A DNA stretch of 33,672 nucleotides, taken from contig JAFAMM010000131.1 in NCBI GenBank assembly GCA_019233375.1, positions 1 through 33,672 of the forward strand, read 5' to 3'. The position numbers and the translations under genes were made by a program. The notes beneath the pieces were generated by a model. The model worked only from the letters and a program-made list of their open reading frames with translations, did no database searches and was not told where the DNA came from. Position 1 is the stretch's first letter. Every line of letters begins with the position of its first letter. The stretch is from Acidobacteriaceae bacterium. GTDB lineage: Bacteria > Acidobacteriota > Terriglobia > Bryobacterales > Bryobacteraceae. Shown here one piece after another: positions 17,333 to 25,427 of the stretch.

Positions 17333-17860
17333 TTACTTCGCCGGGTAAGCCTTGTCGTATTCCACTGTCGCCTCGGCTGTAATGTCCAGTGCCGGCCGGT
17401 AGTAGATTGTATTGGTGATATCGATGACGACATCAAGTCCGCGCTGCTCGGCGATCTTCTTCACAACGTCCGCCATTTGACGGCCTGCCCGGCCCAGGAT
17501 ATCCTGGCGCTCGTTGTTCACGTCACTTTGTAGATCTTCGGTGAGTCTCTGTAGTTGCTTCTGTTTTTCAGTGCCGGTTTGACGAAGCTGCGCTTCCCTG
17601 TCCGGGGTCAGATTCTGGCCTCCCAACTGCTGTTGAATGCTGTTGAGCTCATTCTGGAGCGACTGAATCTGCTGCTGCCGGGGATTATACTTGGCCTGCA
17701 AAGTGGCTTGCGCTTTTTGGATCTCCTTGGTATCAGCGACGGCCTTCTGGGCGTTGATGATGGCCACCTTGGCGGGCGTTATCGGCGCCTGCGCATAAAG
17801 CGTCCCAGACACGGCTGCGATAGCGGCGAGGAGCATCATGCTCCGGACTTTCACAAACAT
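17333..17860 (-). CDS. OmpH/Skp-family periplasmic chaperone-like protein
   Basis: A 175-residue protein with signal peptide MFVKVRSMMLLAAIAAVSGTLYAQ. The start at ATG 17860 is chosen over the track's 17926 because it opens the signal sequence; an AGGAG lies rather far (13 nt) upstream. After VAIINAQKAVADTKEIQKAQ comes a long charged coiled coil (~residues 40-125, QQQIQSLQNELNSIQQQLGG) and a C-terminal part, GLDVVIDITNTIYYRPALDITAE, matching the OmpH/Skp layout. Such proteins are periplasmic chaperones holding unfolded outer-membrane proteins. It is a stand-alone copy downstream of hpnI, not beside bamA or lpxD, where skp usually sits, so it may be a paralogue. Confidence 0.87.
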   Translation of the reverse strand: MFVKVRSMMLLAAIAAVSGTLYAQAPITPAKVAIINAQKAVADTKEIQKAQATLQAKYNPRQQQIQSLQNELNSIQQQLGGQNLTPDREAQLRQTGTEKQKQLQRLTEDLQSDVNNERQDILGRAGRQMADVVKKIAEQRGLDVVIDITNTIYYRPALDITAEATVEYDKAYPAK

Positions 17861-17961
17861 TCGGTACTTTGATCTCCTATGGATTGTAGGTGCGGAGCAG
17901 TAACGCGTGAGGCGGGCTCCGGCCAATGGAAGACATTAGCCTACCACGCGAACTCGCAGCA

Positions 17962-19092
17962 TCAGCCATTCTGCTGCTCGATTTGGGAGCAGGACTGAAT
18001 GCGACCCTGTGCGTCGAGGACCATGATGCTGTCGCGCCACCGGACCTCCCAGCCAGCATAGGATGCAGCCCAAACCGCAAACGAGTACAGATCCCATGCT
18101 GGCGCCAACCAGCAAAATGCGGCCATTCGGCTCCGCGTTACGAATGCGGACGCAATAAAGGCCGCTAGCATGCGCGTGGCGGCAAGAACCGCCGCCGGAA
18201 CCCACGCCCCCATAGTGAGAGCAAGAAGCAGCCAGACACCGGCATGAGCAATCGGCAGACCCGCGTGGCCGCCAGGCTTCGAGGCCCGAATCGTACGTGC
18301 CCAGCGAAGTTGGTGCATCCATACCCCGGACCAGGAGTCCTGCCCAAGTGAGGTTTCGACCGTATATGTTGAAAGCAGGGCTCGCTTGCCCAGGCTCGTG
18401 AGCCGCTTCGCGAGCTGATAGTCATCGGCAATGTACGCGGCCACCGAGCGGAAGCCGCCGGCCCGTACGAGGTCCGCGGCACGGAACGCGAGTGTCGAGC
18501 CGAAGCCGAATTCGCGAACACCCAGCAACTGTGCCACCAGCGCACTCGGGATAAAATCTGTGGCAATTCCAAGCGACTCCCATGCCGCCGGAGCGGTATG
18601 CGCCATCGCGCGATACGGGCACGTGACCACGCCGATCGAGGAGTGCTCGAGCGGAGAAACAACCTGCGTCAAGTACTCCGGCGTCACTTTGATATCGCTG
18701 TCGTTCACGACCCATACCGGATAGCGCGCATGTTCGCTCAGCCGCATCAGCACTCCCACTTTGCCGTTAGCGGCGGCGTCGGCTCCGGTGATCAGACGAA
18801 CAGGTGCTTCTGGATGCGCGGCACGCAGGCGGTGAATTTCAGCCGCTGCCGGATCACTCTCGTCACGAACACCGAACAGGATTTCAAATTCAGGATATTG
18901 CTGCGCGATCTGCGACGCGAACGCTTCGCGGATGTTAGGATCCATGCCGCGGACCGGCTTGAGAACGGAAACGCCGGGACGGAAATTGGAGGGCCGGTAG
19001 GTCGCCCAACGCGTAAGGTGCCGCAGACCGGCAACAATCGCCAGCAACTGATAGGCAATCGCCGGTGCAAAAATGAGCCAAAACAAGCGCAC
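17962..19092 (-). CDS. hpnI: Hopanoid glycosyltransferase HpnI (GT21, ceramide-glucosyltransferase-like)
   Basis: A 376-residue family-21 glycosyltransferase, starting at GTG 19092, 11 nt after the upstream EamA stop. It has an N-terminal membrane helix (LFWLIFAPAIAYQLLAIVAG), the start of the catalytic domain VSVLKPVRGMDPNI, the DxD-like VVNDSD (D131, D133), a further acidic pair IADDYQLAKR (D223/D224) and the QLRWARTIR form of the (Q/R)xxRW signature (Q261-W264). C-terminal hydrophobic helices follow. In characterised hopanoid producers HpnI adds N-acetylglucosamine to bacteriohopanetetrol. The call is strengthened by hpnJ in the same minus-strand array. A ceramide glucosyltransferase is the alternative, but the context favours HpnI. 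The cytoplasmic face of the inner membrane is the expected site. Confidence 0.85.
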   Translation of the reverse strand: MRLFWLIFAPAIAYQLLAIVAGLRHLTRWATYRPSNFRPGVSVLKPVRGMDPNIREAFASQIAQQYPEFEILFGVRDESDPAAAEIHRLRAAHPEAPVRLITGADAAANGKVGVLMRLSEHARYPVWVVNDSDIKVTPEYLTQVVSPLEHSSIGVVTCPYRAMAHTAPAAWESLGIATDFIPSALVAQLLGVREFGFGSTLAFRAADLVRAGGFRSVAAYIADDYQLAKRLTSLGKRALLSTYTVETSLGQDSWSGVWMHQLRWARTIRASKPGGHAGLPIAHAGVWLLLALTMGAWVPAAVLAATRMLAAFIASAFVTRSRMAAFCWLAPAWDLYSFAVWAASYAGWEVRWRDSIMVLDAQGRIQSCSQIEQQNG

Positions 19093-19103
19093 GCTGCGCC
19101 GGA

Positions 19104-19463
19104 TCAGTGGGCAAGCAGCAGAACGCCGCCAAGAACGAGCAGCGCGCCGAAAGCCCGCCGTTTCCCTACCGCTTCTTTCAACACCAGTTTCGCCAGCAAC
19201 GTTTCGAGCACAAAAGTTGCGGCTGACGCCGGCACAGCGAAGCTCAAAGGCGCAATCTGCACGAGCGCCATAAACGCGAAGAAAGAGAATGCCATGCAGA
19301 TCACGGCAAGAATGAGATAGCGGCGGCTCACCAGCATGCGAAGAAGGCGGCCAAGACCCCGTGCATCCACGCTCTGCTCTCCGCTGAGTTTCATTTCATG
19401 ACTCTGCAGCACATCGGCCAGCACAGTCGCGACAACGATGATGGCCAGCAATACCCACTTCAT
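19104..19463 (-). CDS. EamA/SMR-like four-helix membrane protein (second of pair)
   Basis: A 119-residue protein with about four hydrophobic helices: MKWVLLAIIVVATVLADVLQ, a middle pair around YLILAVICMAFSFFAFMALV and SFAVPASAATFVLETLLAKL, and a last one, GALLVLGGVLLLAH. This is the half-size EamA/small-multidrug-resistance layout, which works as a dimer, often a heterodimer. The ATG overlaps the stop of the preceding EamA gene by one base (TAATG), so both halves are probably made together. The pair lies between hpnJ and hpnI, which suggests lipid head-group or sugar-lipid translocation by analogy with ArnE/ArnF-type flippases; that role is inference. Confidence 0.85.
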   Translation of the reverse strand: MKWVLLAIIVVATVLADVLQSHEMKLSGEQSVDARGLGRLLRMLVSRRYLILAVICMAFSFFAFMALVQIAPLSFAVPASAATFVLETLLAKLVLKEAVGKRRAFGALLVLGGVLLLAH

Positions 19464-19915
19464 TAGCAGGACTCCTGCGTCTTAAATTTCGTGCTTCCCA
19501 CCAAGGCGGTTCCGGCAAAGATCAGAAAAATGCCTGACCAGTGAACAGCGCTGATGGTTTCGTGCAGGAACATCTTGCCGAGAACCGCAGCCATGACGTA
19601 CGCCGTCCCAGTAACAGGCAAAACGAAACTCAGATCTGCCCAGCTTAAAAGCGCCATGCGAGTCAGCATCCACAAAACGAGCAGCACGATCCCGAGTTCG
19701 ACAAAAGGATTCGCCATGGCAGCCAAATACTCGAGCGGGTTCGTTCGGACCGTTGAGCTGTGCCGCATGCCCCAGGCGAGCGCCAGGTCGCCGAACGAAT
19801 TCAGCGACACGACCACCAACACCAAAACCAACGTTTTCAGCCTTGCGGCCCGTTCGCACAACGGCGAGCCAGGCTCGCCGACCAGGCCGGCGGCGAGGTC
19901 CGCGTGAACCGGCAA
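19463..19915 (-). CDS. EamA/SMR-like four-helix membrane protein (first of pair)
   Basis: A protein of up to 150 residues with four helices: TLVLVLVVVSLNSFGDLALAW, then PFVELGIVLLVLWMLTRMAL, LSFVLPVTGTAYVMAAVLGK and HWSGIFLIFAGTALVGS. The start is uncertain. The track start is TTG 19915, directly after the hpnJ stop. Other in-frame TTGs (19861, 19831) would put the start nearer the first helix and leave a palindrome in the leader. No ATG is available before the first helix. The conserved Glu in FLHETISAVHW is typical of EamA halves. It is coupled to the second half-size gene by a one-base overlap. Probably one half of a heterodimeric transporter for a hopanoid intermediate, or else a generic small transporter. 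Confidence 0.82.
   Translation of the reverse strand: MPVHADLAAGLVGEPGSPLCERAARLKTLVLVLVVVSLNSFGDLALAWGMRHSSTVRTNPLEYLAAMANPFVELGIVLLVLWMLTRMALLSWADLSFVLPVTGTAYVMAAVLGKMFLHETISAVHWSGIFLIFAGTALVGSTKFKTQESC
19862..19880. repeat. 19-bp perfect palindrome between hpnJ and the first EamA gene
   Basis: CGGCGAGCC, a single A and GGCTCGCCG form a perfect inverted repeat with 9-bp arms. It lies within the disputed 5' part of the first EamA gene, about 33 bp after the hpnJ stop. It may be a REP-like element or a stem that tunes expression inside the operon. No second copy was noticed in the window. Confidence 0.4.
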
Positions 19916-21388
19916 TTAGTCTCCCGAACTCAGCACGGCCGGCTGCTGGCTCTTCTGATCTTTTTGTTCCCTTACGAACTGCTTGCGTTTCGAGCGGAGG
20001 GAAAGATACTCGCGCGCCTCTTTATAGAGCCGCCGGCGCTCGCTGTTATCAAACATTGCCTTACCGATCAGGCGAAGAGCGACCTTCGGACGGAAATAAA
20101 ACTCGCCATAGAAACGCTCAACCCAGTCGACGAGCTCGGCCCGGTCCAGCCCCGGATACTGATAGTTCGGAAGCTGGTGCCCGGCCTCGTCGGTCATGAT
20201 CTCATCTATGGTGATCAGACCGTTCTTTTTGACATGGTCATAGAATTCCGTACCCGGGAACGGATGTCCGATGGAGACCTGTATCGTTTCGACGTCAAGT
20301 TCCTTGGCAAAATCAATGCTCTTGCGAATGGTTTCGCGTGTCTCGCCGGGAAGGCCGACGATGAAGTCGCCGTGAATCGTCAAACCTAGCTTCTTGCAGT
20401 TGGCGGTGAAACGGCGCGCCATGTCGATCGTGGCGCCTTTCTTGATGTTCTTGAGGATCTGCTGATCGCCTGATTCGTAGCCGACAATGAGCAGGCGGCA
20501 ACCGGCATCCTTCATCGCCTTCAACGTGTCATAGTCGGTAGTGACGCGCGACGTACAGCTCCAGGTGAAGTTCAGCTTTTTGAGCTTCGCGCAAAGCTCA
20601 ATGGTACGGGCTTTCTGATAATTGAACGTATCGTCGTCGAAAAAGATTTCTTTGAGACCGGAAAAATTCTCTAGCGCCCAACGGCATTCGTTTACTATGT
20701 CGTCCGATGAACGAAGGCGCCAGCGATGCCCGGAATGGGTCTGCGGCCAGAGACAGAACGTGCATTGCGCCGGGCATCCGCGCGTCGTGTAGAAAGCAAT
20801 ATACGGATTCAGCAGAAACGGCACGTTGTAGCGGCGAAAATCCAGATCTCGCTTATAGACTTTCGTCACCCACGGCAGAGCGTCCAGATCCTCAATCACA
20901 GGCGCTTCCGGATTGTGCTGGAAGCCGCCGTTCTTGCGGAACACAACGCTCGGCACCTCTTCAAGCGGTTTCCCCATAGCGAAGTCACGGATCGAATAAT
21001 CGAACTCGCGTTTCACCACGAAATCGATCGCTGATGATGCGCGCAGGCTTTTTTCCGGCTCAATCGTGACCGGCGGACCCACAAACGCCACCTTCAGTTT
21101 TGGGTTTACGTCCTTCATCATCTCGGCGATTTTCACGTCAACATTGAAACCGGGCGTTGATGTGAAGAGCACGAGCAGTTCAAAATCGGACGCCATCGCC
21201 ACCGTTTGCTCGATGGAAATCTTGTGCGGCGGCGCGTCTACGACTTTGCTATCAGGGATGAGCCCGGCAGGATAGCAAATCCAGACCGGGTACCAATAAG
21301 ATTCGATCTCGCGAGCGGCCGGCCAGCGCGAACCGGCTCCGCCGTCAAACCCCTCAAAAGAAGGGGGATTTAAAAAAAGCGTTCTCAT
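19916..21388 (-). CDS. hpnJ: Hopanoid-associated radical SAM protein HpnJ
   Basis: A 490-residue radical SAM enzyme. The opening MRTLFLNPPSFEGFDGGAGS is a hallmark of HpnJ. The [4Fe-4S] motif TRGCPAQCTFC gives C205, C209 and C212, and a SAM-binding GYESGD segment follows. An N-terminal domain (residues ~1-190) resembles the cobalamin-binding-like region of this class. In characterised systems HpnJ converts bacteriohopanetetrol glucosamine into the cyclitol-ether form by ring contraction. The start ATG 21388 has GGGAG close upstream. It heads the minus-strand array hpnJ, EamA, EamA, hpnI. The deacetylase HpnK that normally supplies the glucosamine substrate is not in the window. The family call is strong. 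Confidence 0.93.
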   Translation of the reverse strand: MRTLFLNPPSFEGFDGGAGSRWPAAREIESYWYPVWICYPAGLIPDSKVVDAPPHKISIEQTVAMASDFELLVLFTSTPGFNVDVKIAEMMKDVNPKLKVAFVGPPVTIEPEKSLRASSAIDFVVKREFDYSIRDFAMGKPLEEVPSVVFRKNGGFQHNPEAPVIEDLDALPWVTKVYKRDLDFRRYNVPFLLNPYIAFYTTRGCPAQCTFCLWPQTHSGHRWRLRSSDDIVNECRWALENFSGLKEIFFDDDTFNYQKARTIELCAKLKKLNFTWSCTSRVTTDYDTLKAMKDAGCRLLIVGYESGDQQILKNIKKGATIDMARRFTANCKKLGLTIHGDFIVGLPGETRETIRKSIDFAKELDVETIQVSIGHPFPGTEFYDHVKKNGLITIDEIMTDEAGHQLPNYQYPGLDRAELVDWVERFYGEFYFRPKVALRLIGKAMFDNSERRRLYKEAREYLSLRSKRKQFVREQKDQKSQQPAVLSSGD

Positions 21389-21510
21389 GGACTCCCTTGG
21401 GCTTTAACTTCTAGGTTACTTTGTTACACTCACCGCACTCAAGCGCGTGGGGCCGGGCGGAATCCAGCGGGATTGTGAAGCGGGCAGATGCACTCAGTGG
21501 ATGCGGGCCC

Positions 21511-22332
21511 TTACTCAGAGGCTTCGGCTACAGTTGCCGGCGCGCTCTTTCCCGTGTCTTCATCAGAGCCAGGTGCAAAATTTGAGTATTCTACGCTGAG
21601 TTCGACCCTGCCAACAATACGGGCTTCTATCGTGCTGGTTAGATATTCGGGTACGGACATGCCCTGCTCGATATTGTAGCCACGCTCGAAATTCACTCTC
21701 TTCATGACGAGGCTCGGGCTCTTCACGAGTCGCCCTTTTTCGAGGATGGGCAGGCACGTCTCTGCATCGAGCCAAAGTTCGCCTTTGAATAAGCCAACAC
21801 GCTTCTTCCTGGGCGTAACCTCAAACACATAAACACTCGGACCCATGTTCGCGTCGCGTTGTCCTTTGAATCTGAACTTGTAATTCGCGGGAACAATAGC
21901 CATCTGGTCCTCCTGGCGGACGCCTTGGTCCATTTGCAGGTAACGGGCGATCACCTCGCGCTTAACCGTATCGTCACCCTGGAATGAGAGAACGCGATAT
22001 GTGCTGTGGCCTACTCTGGATATCTGTTTGAGCACCCGCATATGGCCTCGCTTTTGAAGTCTCGGAAGCGAGGCACTGATATCCATTTGCACGGATCCGC
22101 TGGAAGTCCGGGCGTCCGGGTTTCGAGCAGCGGCGACGTATTTATCAAGAATGCTGGCCGCGAACTCTGGCGAAGCGCTATACCCGTTAATCCCGTTTTC
22201 GCAGAATGCAACCGAAGACAGAGATAACGTAAGCGCAATAAGCAGTGAAAATAAAGTTTTCAAGTGAATTTGAGACAAACGGCGACATTCCTGACGAAAG
22301 CACATATCCGGAAGCGGCGTTACGAATCGCAT
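21511..22332 (-). CDS. LolA-like secreted protein (outer-membrane lipoprotein-sorting-like)
   Basis: A protein of about 270 residues. A hydrophobic signal segment, LKTLFSLLIALTLSLSSVAF, follows a basic N-terminus. ATG 22332 and ATG 22305 are both possible starts and neither has a Shine-Dalgarno sequence. The mature part looks like a LolA/LolB-type half-barrel: alternating beta strands such as GHMRVLKQISRVGHSTYRVL, YKFRFKGQRD and a late GELWLDAETCLPILEKGRLV, the 'stored-residue' strand common in acidobacterial lipoprotein-sorting-like proteins. It probably binds a lipid or lipoprotein in the periplasm. It is divergent from the amidoligase operon (179-bp gap) and 122 bp after hpnJ begins, so a link to either is unproven. 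The fold call is by pattern and moderate. Confidence 0.6.
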   Translation of the reverse strand: MRFVTPLPDMCFRQECRRLSQIHLKTLFSLLIALTLSLSSVAFCENGINGYSASPEFAASILDKYVAAARNPDARTSSGSVQMDISASLPRLQKRGHMRVLKQISRVGHSTYRVLSFQGDDTVKREVIARYLQMDQGVRQEDQMAIVPANYKFRFKGQRDANMGPSVYVFEVTPRKKRVGLFKGELWLDAETCLPILEKGRLVKSPSLVMKRVNFERGYNIEQGMSVPEYLTSTIEARIVGRVELSVEYSNFAPGSDEDTGKSAPATVAEASE

Positions 22333-22511
22333 CGCAGATTACACGCGTTTCGTACTTGGCTTCCCTTGAACTTCCAATGGCTTAGATGTTCGGGAGGCCG
22401 CTCAAAGTTGCAAACTCGCCTGCGGCTGCGGCCATGAGCGCCGAGGCCGGTGCAATAGTATGGATTGATGCACTGAGCCGGGCTGCAATTGAGCGCCGGA
22501 ACTGAACTCCT

Positions 22512-23222
22512 ATGCGCCGCGATTACCACAACTGGTACAGCACCCGGCTGGGTCACAACATGGAAATGCTCGTCCATGGGCACGCCGGAACTCCCGTGCT
22601 TGTCTTCCCGTCCTCCCGCGGAAAGTTTTTCGAATACGAAAACACGGGCATGGTTCACGCGGTCTCGGGGAAAATCGATGCCGGACAACTGCAGCTGTTT
22701 TGTGTCGACAGCATCGATGGCGAAAGCTGGTACAACCGCAGCATCCATCCTCATGATCGCGTGATGCGGCACATAGCTTTCGAGAACTACATTCTTTATG
22801 AAGTCATTCCGCTCATTAAAGGCGTGAATGGGGCGCAGCAGATTACGACGACGGGCTGCAGCTTGGGCGCATACCATGCGTTCAACTTTGCACTTCGCCA
22901 TCCAGACGTCGTCTGGGCCTGTATCGCAATGAGCGGCTCCTTCGACATGCGCTCCTTTATGAATGGCTACTACGACCAGGACTTCTACTTCAATAACCCG
23001 GTGGATTACATTCCGAACATCAATGATCCGTGGTTTCTGGATCGCTACCGCCAGATGAAAATTGTGCTGGCTGCCGGTGATTGGGATATCTGCCTCGGAG
23101 ACAACTTCAACATGGCTCACCTTCTCGGCAGCAAGGGAATACCACACTGGCTGGATGTCTGGACCGGAGGAGAACGCCACGACTGGCCGTTATGGCAGAG
23201 GATGGCGGTAAAATTCTTCTAA
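22512..23222 (+). CDS. Esterase-family alpha/beta hydrolase, first gene of amidoligase operon
   Basis: A 236-residue alpha/beta hydrolase of the putative esterase (PF00756, esterase D) kind. The nucleophile elbow is GCSLG (S117), with a probable acid in GDWDICLGDN (D192) and the catalytic His in GGERHDW (H223). The order and spacing fit the family. There is no signal peptide, so a cytoplasmic enzyme is likely. The start ATG 22512 has only a weak upstream purine stretch. It is followed after 62 nt by an ATP-grasp gene and then by GCS2 and M29 peptidase genes, so it may cleave an ester, thioester or amide in the metabolite made by those ligases. It could also be an independent esterase. Confidence 0.87.
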   Translation: MRRDYHNWYSTRLGHNMEMLVHGHAGTPVLVFPSSRGKFFEYENTGMVHAVSGKIDAGQLQLFCVDSIDGESWYNRSIHPHDRVMRHIAFENYILYEVIPLIKGVNGAQQITTTGCSLGAYHAFNFALRHPDVVWACIAMSGSFDMRSFMNGYYDQDFYFNNPVDYIPNINDPWFLDRYRQMKIVLAAGDWDICLGDNFNMAHLLGSKGIPHWLDVWTGGERHDWPLWQRMAVKFF

Positions 23223-23284
23223 CCCTGCGCGGGGAAATTTCTAGCGGCGCAACGGCGCACCTGGCCGTTCAAGAAGGAGAGCGG

Positions 23285-24247
23285 ATGAAGAAAATCGGGG
23301 TGATCTATGGGATGGAGAATACGTTCCCATCCGCCCTGGTGGAGCGAATCAATAACAAGAAGCTCCCGGACGTGACGGCCGAGCACATCCGCATCGGGGC
23401 CGTGAAGATGGCCGAGCCGAGTGGTTACAAGGTAATCGTCGATCGGATTTCACACGATATCGATTTCTATCGCGCCTATCTGAAAAACGCAGTCCTGACG
23501 GGAACGTTTGTTATCAACAATCCTTTCTGGTGGTCGGCCGACGACAAATTCTTCAACTACTCGCTGGCGAGCAAAATCGGTGTGGCGGTACCGAAGACTG
23601 TGGTCCTACCCCACAAAATGCATCCGCCCGGAACCAGCGTGCAGTCGATGCGCAACCTGGCATTCCCTCTTAATTGGGACGAAGTGTTCGACTACATCGG
23701 ATTCCCCGCCTTCCTGAAGCCCTTCAGTGGCGGCGGCTGGAAGCATGTCTTCAAGGTAAATAGCCGTGATGAATTCTTCGAGGCTTATGATCAGACCGGC
23801 ATGCTCTGCATGACTCTGCAGTCGGCCGTCGAATTCACGGACTACTTCCGCTGCTACGTGGTAGGGCAGGAGAAGGTTCGGGTGATGAAGTACGATCCGA
23901 AACAGCCCCACCATTTGCGCTACGTGCGCGACGAAGATCCGAGCGCTCATCATCTTTACCAGCGCGTGGTAAAGGACTGCGTTACGTTATGCCGGGCGCT
24001 TGGCTATGACTTCAACACGGTTGAGTTTGCGGTTCAAGACGGAATTCCGTACGCGATTGACTTCTTGAATCCGGCCCCTGACGCCGACGTTCACTCCGTT
24101 GGAGAGGCGAATTTTGAGTGGGTGGTGGAAAACGTGGCGCAGCTCGCGATCGAAAAGGCGCGCAGCGAGGAGCAGCCGCGAACAGAATACCGCTGGAATT
24201 CCTTCTTGAACGGAGCGCGCGAGCACGCCGCCATGGCGGTGCGGTAG
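23285..24247 (+). CDS. ATP-grasp ligase, amidoligase operon
   Basis: A 320-residue protein starting at ATG 23285, with AGGAG upstream; the track start at 23081 lies inside the esterase gene. The ATP-grasp lysine lies in FPAFLKPFSGGGWKHVF, and the metal-binding C-terminal motif is NTVEFAVQDGIPYAIDFLNP, with Glu, Asp and Asn ligands. A glycine-rich loop sits between them. ATP-grasp enzymes activate a carboxylate as acyl-phosphate and join it to an amine, thiol or similar group. It is cytoplasmic, lying between the esterase and a GCS2-type ligase, which predicts a role in building a peptide-like or amide-linked compound. It has not been matched to a named enzyme such as D-Ala-D-Ala ligase, RimK or glutathione synthetase. 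Confidence 0.85.
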   Translation: MKKIGVIYGMENTFPSALVERINNKKLPDVTAEHIRIGAVKMAEPSGYKVIVDRISHDIDFYRAYLKNAVLTGTFVINNPFWWSADDKFFNYSLASKIGVAVPKTVVLPHKMHPPGTSVQSMRNLAFPLNWDEVFDYIGFPAFLKPFSGGGWKHVFKVNSRDEFFEAYDQTGMLCMTLQSAVEFTDYFRCYVVGQEKVRVMKYDPKQPHHLRYVRDEDPSAHHLYQRVVKDCVTLCRALGYDFNTVEFAVQDGIPYAIDFLNPAPDADVHSVGEANFEWVVENVAQLAIEKARSEEQPRTEYRWNSFLNGAREHAAMAVR

Positions 24248-24287
24248 CCGTGTTGAAGCAATCGGGGCGAAACGTAGAGGTGATGCC

Positions 24288-25427
24288 ATGAGACCTAGCC
24301 TGACGTTAGGGATCGAAGAAGAGTATCAGGTTGTCGATCCTGTCACGCGCGATCTGCGCTCTCACATTGATGCGGAGATCATCTCGAAAGGAAAAACGCT
24401 GCTAAAGGAAGCAGTGAAAGCCGAGATGCACCAATCGGTTGTAGAGGTGGGCACGGGCATCTGCCAGGACATTGGCGAGGCCGGACGGCAGATCAAGTGT
24501 CTTAGACTACAGATCTGCGATTTGGCGAAACAGAATGGCCTGCGTCTTGCGGCTGCGGGTACGCACCCGTTCGCGGACTGGCGCAAGCAGGACATTTATC
24601 CCGACGAGCGCTATCAAATCATCGTTCAGGATTTGAAGATCGTCGCCAGGGCAAATCTCATCTTCGGCCTACACGTGCATGTTGGAGTGGAAGATCGCGA
24701 GACCGCGATTCATTTGATGAATGCCGCCCGCTACTTCCTGCCCCACATTCTCGCGCTCTCGACCAACTCGCCGTTCTGGCTCGGGATGGACACGGGACTG
24801 AAATCGTATCGCTGCAAAGTGTTCGACAAATTTCCGCGAACGAATATTCCAGACTACTTCCCCAGCTACGGCGAGTATCAGAATTTCGTTAACCTGTTGG
24901 TGAAAACTAACTGCATCGATAATGCCAAGAAGATCTGGTGGGATATCCGGCCGCACCCGAACTTCCCGACGCTCGAGTTCCGAATCTGCGATGTTCCCAT
25001 GCGGGCGGACGAGACGATCGCGATTACCGCTCTGATTCAAGCCACCATTGCGAAACTCTACAAGCTGCACGCCGCGAATCAGGGATTCCGGCTGTACCGG
25101 CGAGCTTTAATCATGGAAAACAAGTGGCGTGCGGCGCGCTACGGAATTGACGGCAAAATCATTGATTTCGGTAAGCAGACGGAAGTGCCCGTCCGCGATT
25201 TGATCTACGAGTACCTGGATTTCGTCGAAGACGTAGTGGATGAGCTGGGGTCGCGCAACGAAATCAACTACATACACCGTATCCTGGAGCATGGCACGGG
25301 AGCCGACCGGCAATTAAGAATCTTCCAGGAGACGGGAGATCTAACAAAAGTGGTGGATTACATAGTCTATGAGACAGAGGCCGGCCTCTCGAGGGAACTC
25401 GTCGAAGCCGGCGCAGCCCGACAATGA
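24288..25427 (+). CDS. Carboxylate-amine ligase, GCS2 family (YbdK-like)
   Basis: A 379-residue protein of the glutamate-cysteine ligase type 2 family. The family motifs are all visible: LGIEEEYQVVDP at the start, HQSVVEVGTG, AAGTHPFADW, GLHVHVGV, NSPFWLGMDTGLKSYR and WDIRPHPNFPTLEFRICD. The E/H metal and ATP sites thus appear intact. Members such as E. coli YbdK join amino acids, often weakly; the natural acceptor is unknown for most. The start ATG 24288 lies 40 nt after the ATP-grasp gene, and the stop overlaps the M29 peptidase ATG as ATGA, so they are probably translated together. In this context it likely joins an amino acid to a small carboxylate. Confidence 0.9.
   Translation: MRPSLTLGIEEEYQVVDPVTRDLRSHIDAEIISKGKTLLKEAVKAEMHQSVVEVGTGICQDIGEAGRQIKCLRLQICDLAKQNGLRLAAAGTHPFADWRKQDIYPDERYQIIVQDLKIVARANLIFGLHVHVGVEDRETAIHLMNAARYFLPHILALSTNSPFWLGMDTGLKSYRCKVFDKFPRTNIPDYFPSYGEYQNFVNLLVKTNCIDNAKKIWWDIRPHPNFPTLEFRICDVPMRADETIAITALIQATIAKLYKLHAANQGFRLYRRALIMENKWRAARYGIDGKIIDFGKQTEVPVRDLIYEYLDFVEDVVDELGSRNEINYIHRILEHGTGADRQLRIFQETGDLTKVVDYIVYETEAGLSRELVEAGAARQ

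Noticed and set aside
22441-22511. TAGTAT-like -10 upstream of the esterase
   Set aside because: No acceptable -35 lies at 16-18 nt, so I did not call a promoter.
22320-23180. Minus-strand ORF of 286 aa
   Set aside because: It is the antisense shadow of the esterase gene, which has a complete catalytic triad.
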